A DNA stretch of 64,000 nt, from the NCBI GenBank assembly GCA_964034945.1, contig OZ035962.1, positions 26,409,530 through 26,473,529 of the forward strand, in the 5' to 3' direction. The position numbers were made by a program, and so were the translations under genes. This DNA is from Chrysopilus asiliformis (taxonomy: Eukaryota; Arthropoda; Insecta; Diptera; Rhagionidae). The notes below the pieces were generated by a model. The model had not been told where the DNA came from. It saw nothing but the letters and a program-made list of their open reading frames with translations, and did no database searches. Position 1 is the stretch's first letter, and each line of letters begins with the position of its first letter. Of this stretch, positions 63,009 to 64,000 are shown piece after piece.

Positions 63009-64000
63009 AAAAAAATATTTGTAAACAAGTTTGTTAGACATGAGTTTAAACTGACAGGTTTCTAACGTTTTTCGTCAATTTAAACTGATATTCAACGAAA
63101 CCTGAGACAATCACTGGCCTTATCGACCAAAGAATTTTCGCCTTTCTTAAAATATTTAAAGACCGAAACACATTCTTTGTATTTTTTTTTTCATTTTAAA
63201 AAAGTGTAATTAAAAAAGCATCATACAAAATTGAGTACAAAAAATGTGATATTTTAAAAGTGCTTATACTAAGTACTATTGCTAAATACTATTTCAAAAC
63301 AAGCTCTATTTAGCGACCAGTAATCTAAAAAGCTCACGCAGGAAATTATAAAAACAAAAACGTTCTTTAATTCTATCTTAAGACTTCTACAATTAACATT
63401 TAATATTGCACCATTTGTCGGCCATTTAAATAAAATGTTTTACATAAAATAAAATTATATTACGAAACAAAAAAGATATTTTATTCAAATCATTAATATG
63501 AATTAAAATATGTAGGTATATTTTAAAGACTAGATTATCTCGTCCATGTTTATTGTCAAAAGAAAACTTTAATTGATTTTAAATTTACAAAAAAAAAGTT
63601 TTCTTTTACATTTTCAATATTTACAGATATTAAAATTAAACTCTTATTAAAATTAAGTTCTAATGACAAAATTTTTGAGAACACGCTTATCTAACATACA
63701 TTCAATCGGTTATTCTGATTCAAAACTAAATTTTATTATCACAATTGATTTGAGTACAATTATTTTAAACTAACATAATAAGTTTATATGCCAGAAACAG
63801 GCTCCTAATATGGTTTTAAAGCAAACATGCCTGACCTATTGGGGGGAATTTTTCGGATGTGAAAACATCCACAAAAATAATATAACATTTTGTCATATTT
63901 TTTTAATGACCTATCAGCTAGAAAGGTCACGTAAAAACCATGAATCAGAAATGATCTAAAAACCAAAAATAATATTTTACAAATTAATATTTCTGACGTT
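63009..64000. other. AT-rich non-coding end of window
   Basis: I see no gene or defined repeat in the last kilobase. Confidence 0.5.

Overview
The window is animal nuclear DNA, very AT-rich, with short GT-AG introns, long repeat-filled introns and many small inverted-repeat transposons. Protein similarity (an insect-style HIPK kinase and a secreted repetitive matrix protein) and gene architecture point to an insect, probably a dipteran. The species is not identified; this is inference. There is no prokaryotic or organellar content, and I saw no tRNA, rRNA or CRISPR array.

Layout. (1) 1-18734: no convincing coding exon; this is probably 5' intron or upstream flank of the next gene, with several dispersed repeats, a 74-bp perfect palindrome and a 60-bp hAT-type miniature element. 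(2) 18735-26276, plus strand: nine exons of homeodomain-interacting protein kinase (Hipk). The kinase domain is complete, the long low-complexity tail and stop codon are present, and the N-terminal exon(s) are not found. All exon phases agree and give 1180 residues. (3) 26277-43869: Hipk 3' UTR, then AT-rich DNA without genes but with many miniature elements. (4) 43870-55306, minus strand: a complete 12-exon gene for a secreted protein of about 1793 residues. It has a signal peptide, a possible furin site, a 513-residue Pro/Gly repeat exon, a 585-residue Gly/Gln/Val repeat exon, Gln/Ser-rich segments and a cysteine-containing C-terminus. It resembles Drosophila Pericardin-type collagen-like matrix proteins in size and style; that name is tentative. 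(5) 55307-64000: non-coding flank with more transposons.

The two genes end towards each other and are separated by about 17.6 kb. The richest unusual content is the mobile DNA: two hAT-type elements (one a three-level nest) and a 60-bp hAT-type micro-element, all with exact 8-bp target duplications; two TA-flanked Tc1/mariner-type elements; at least six TTAA-flanked miniature elements; a hairpin element with its empty-site paralog in the same window; and an inverted pair of 250-bp elements bracketing the matrix-protein gene. No new enzymatic or defence system was found. Nothing could be searched against databases here, so family names rest on recognition of motifs.
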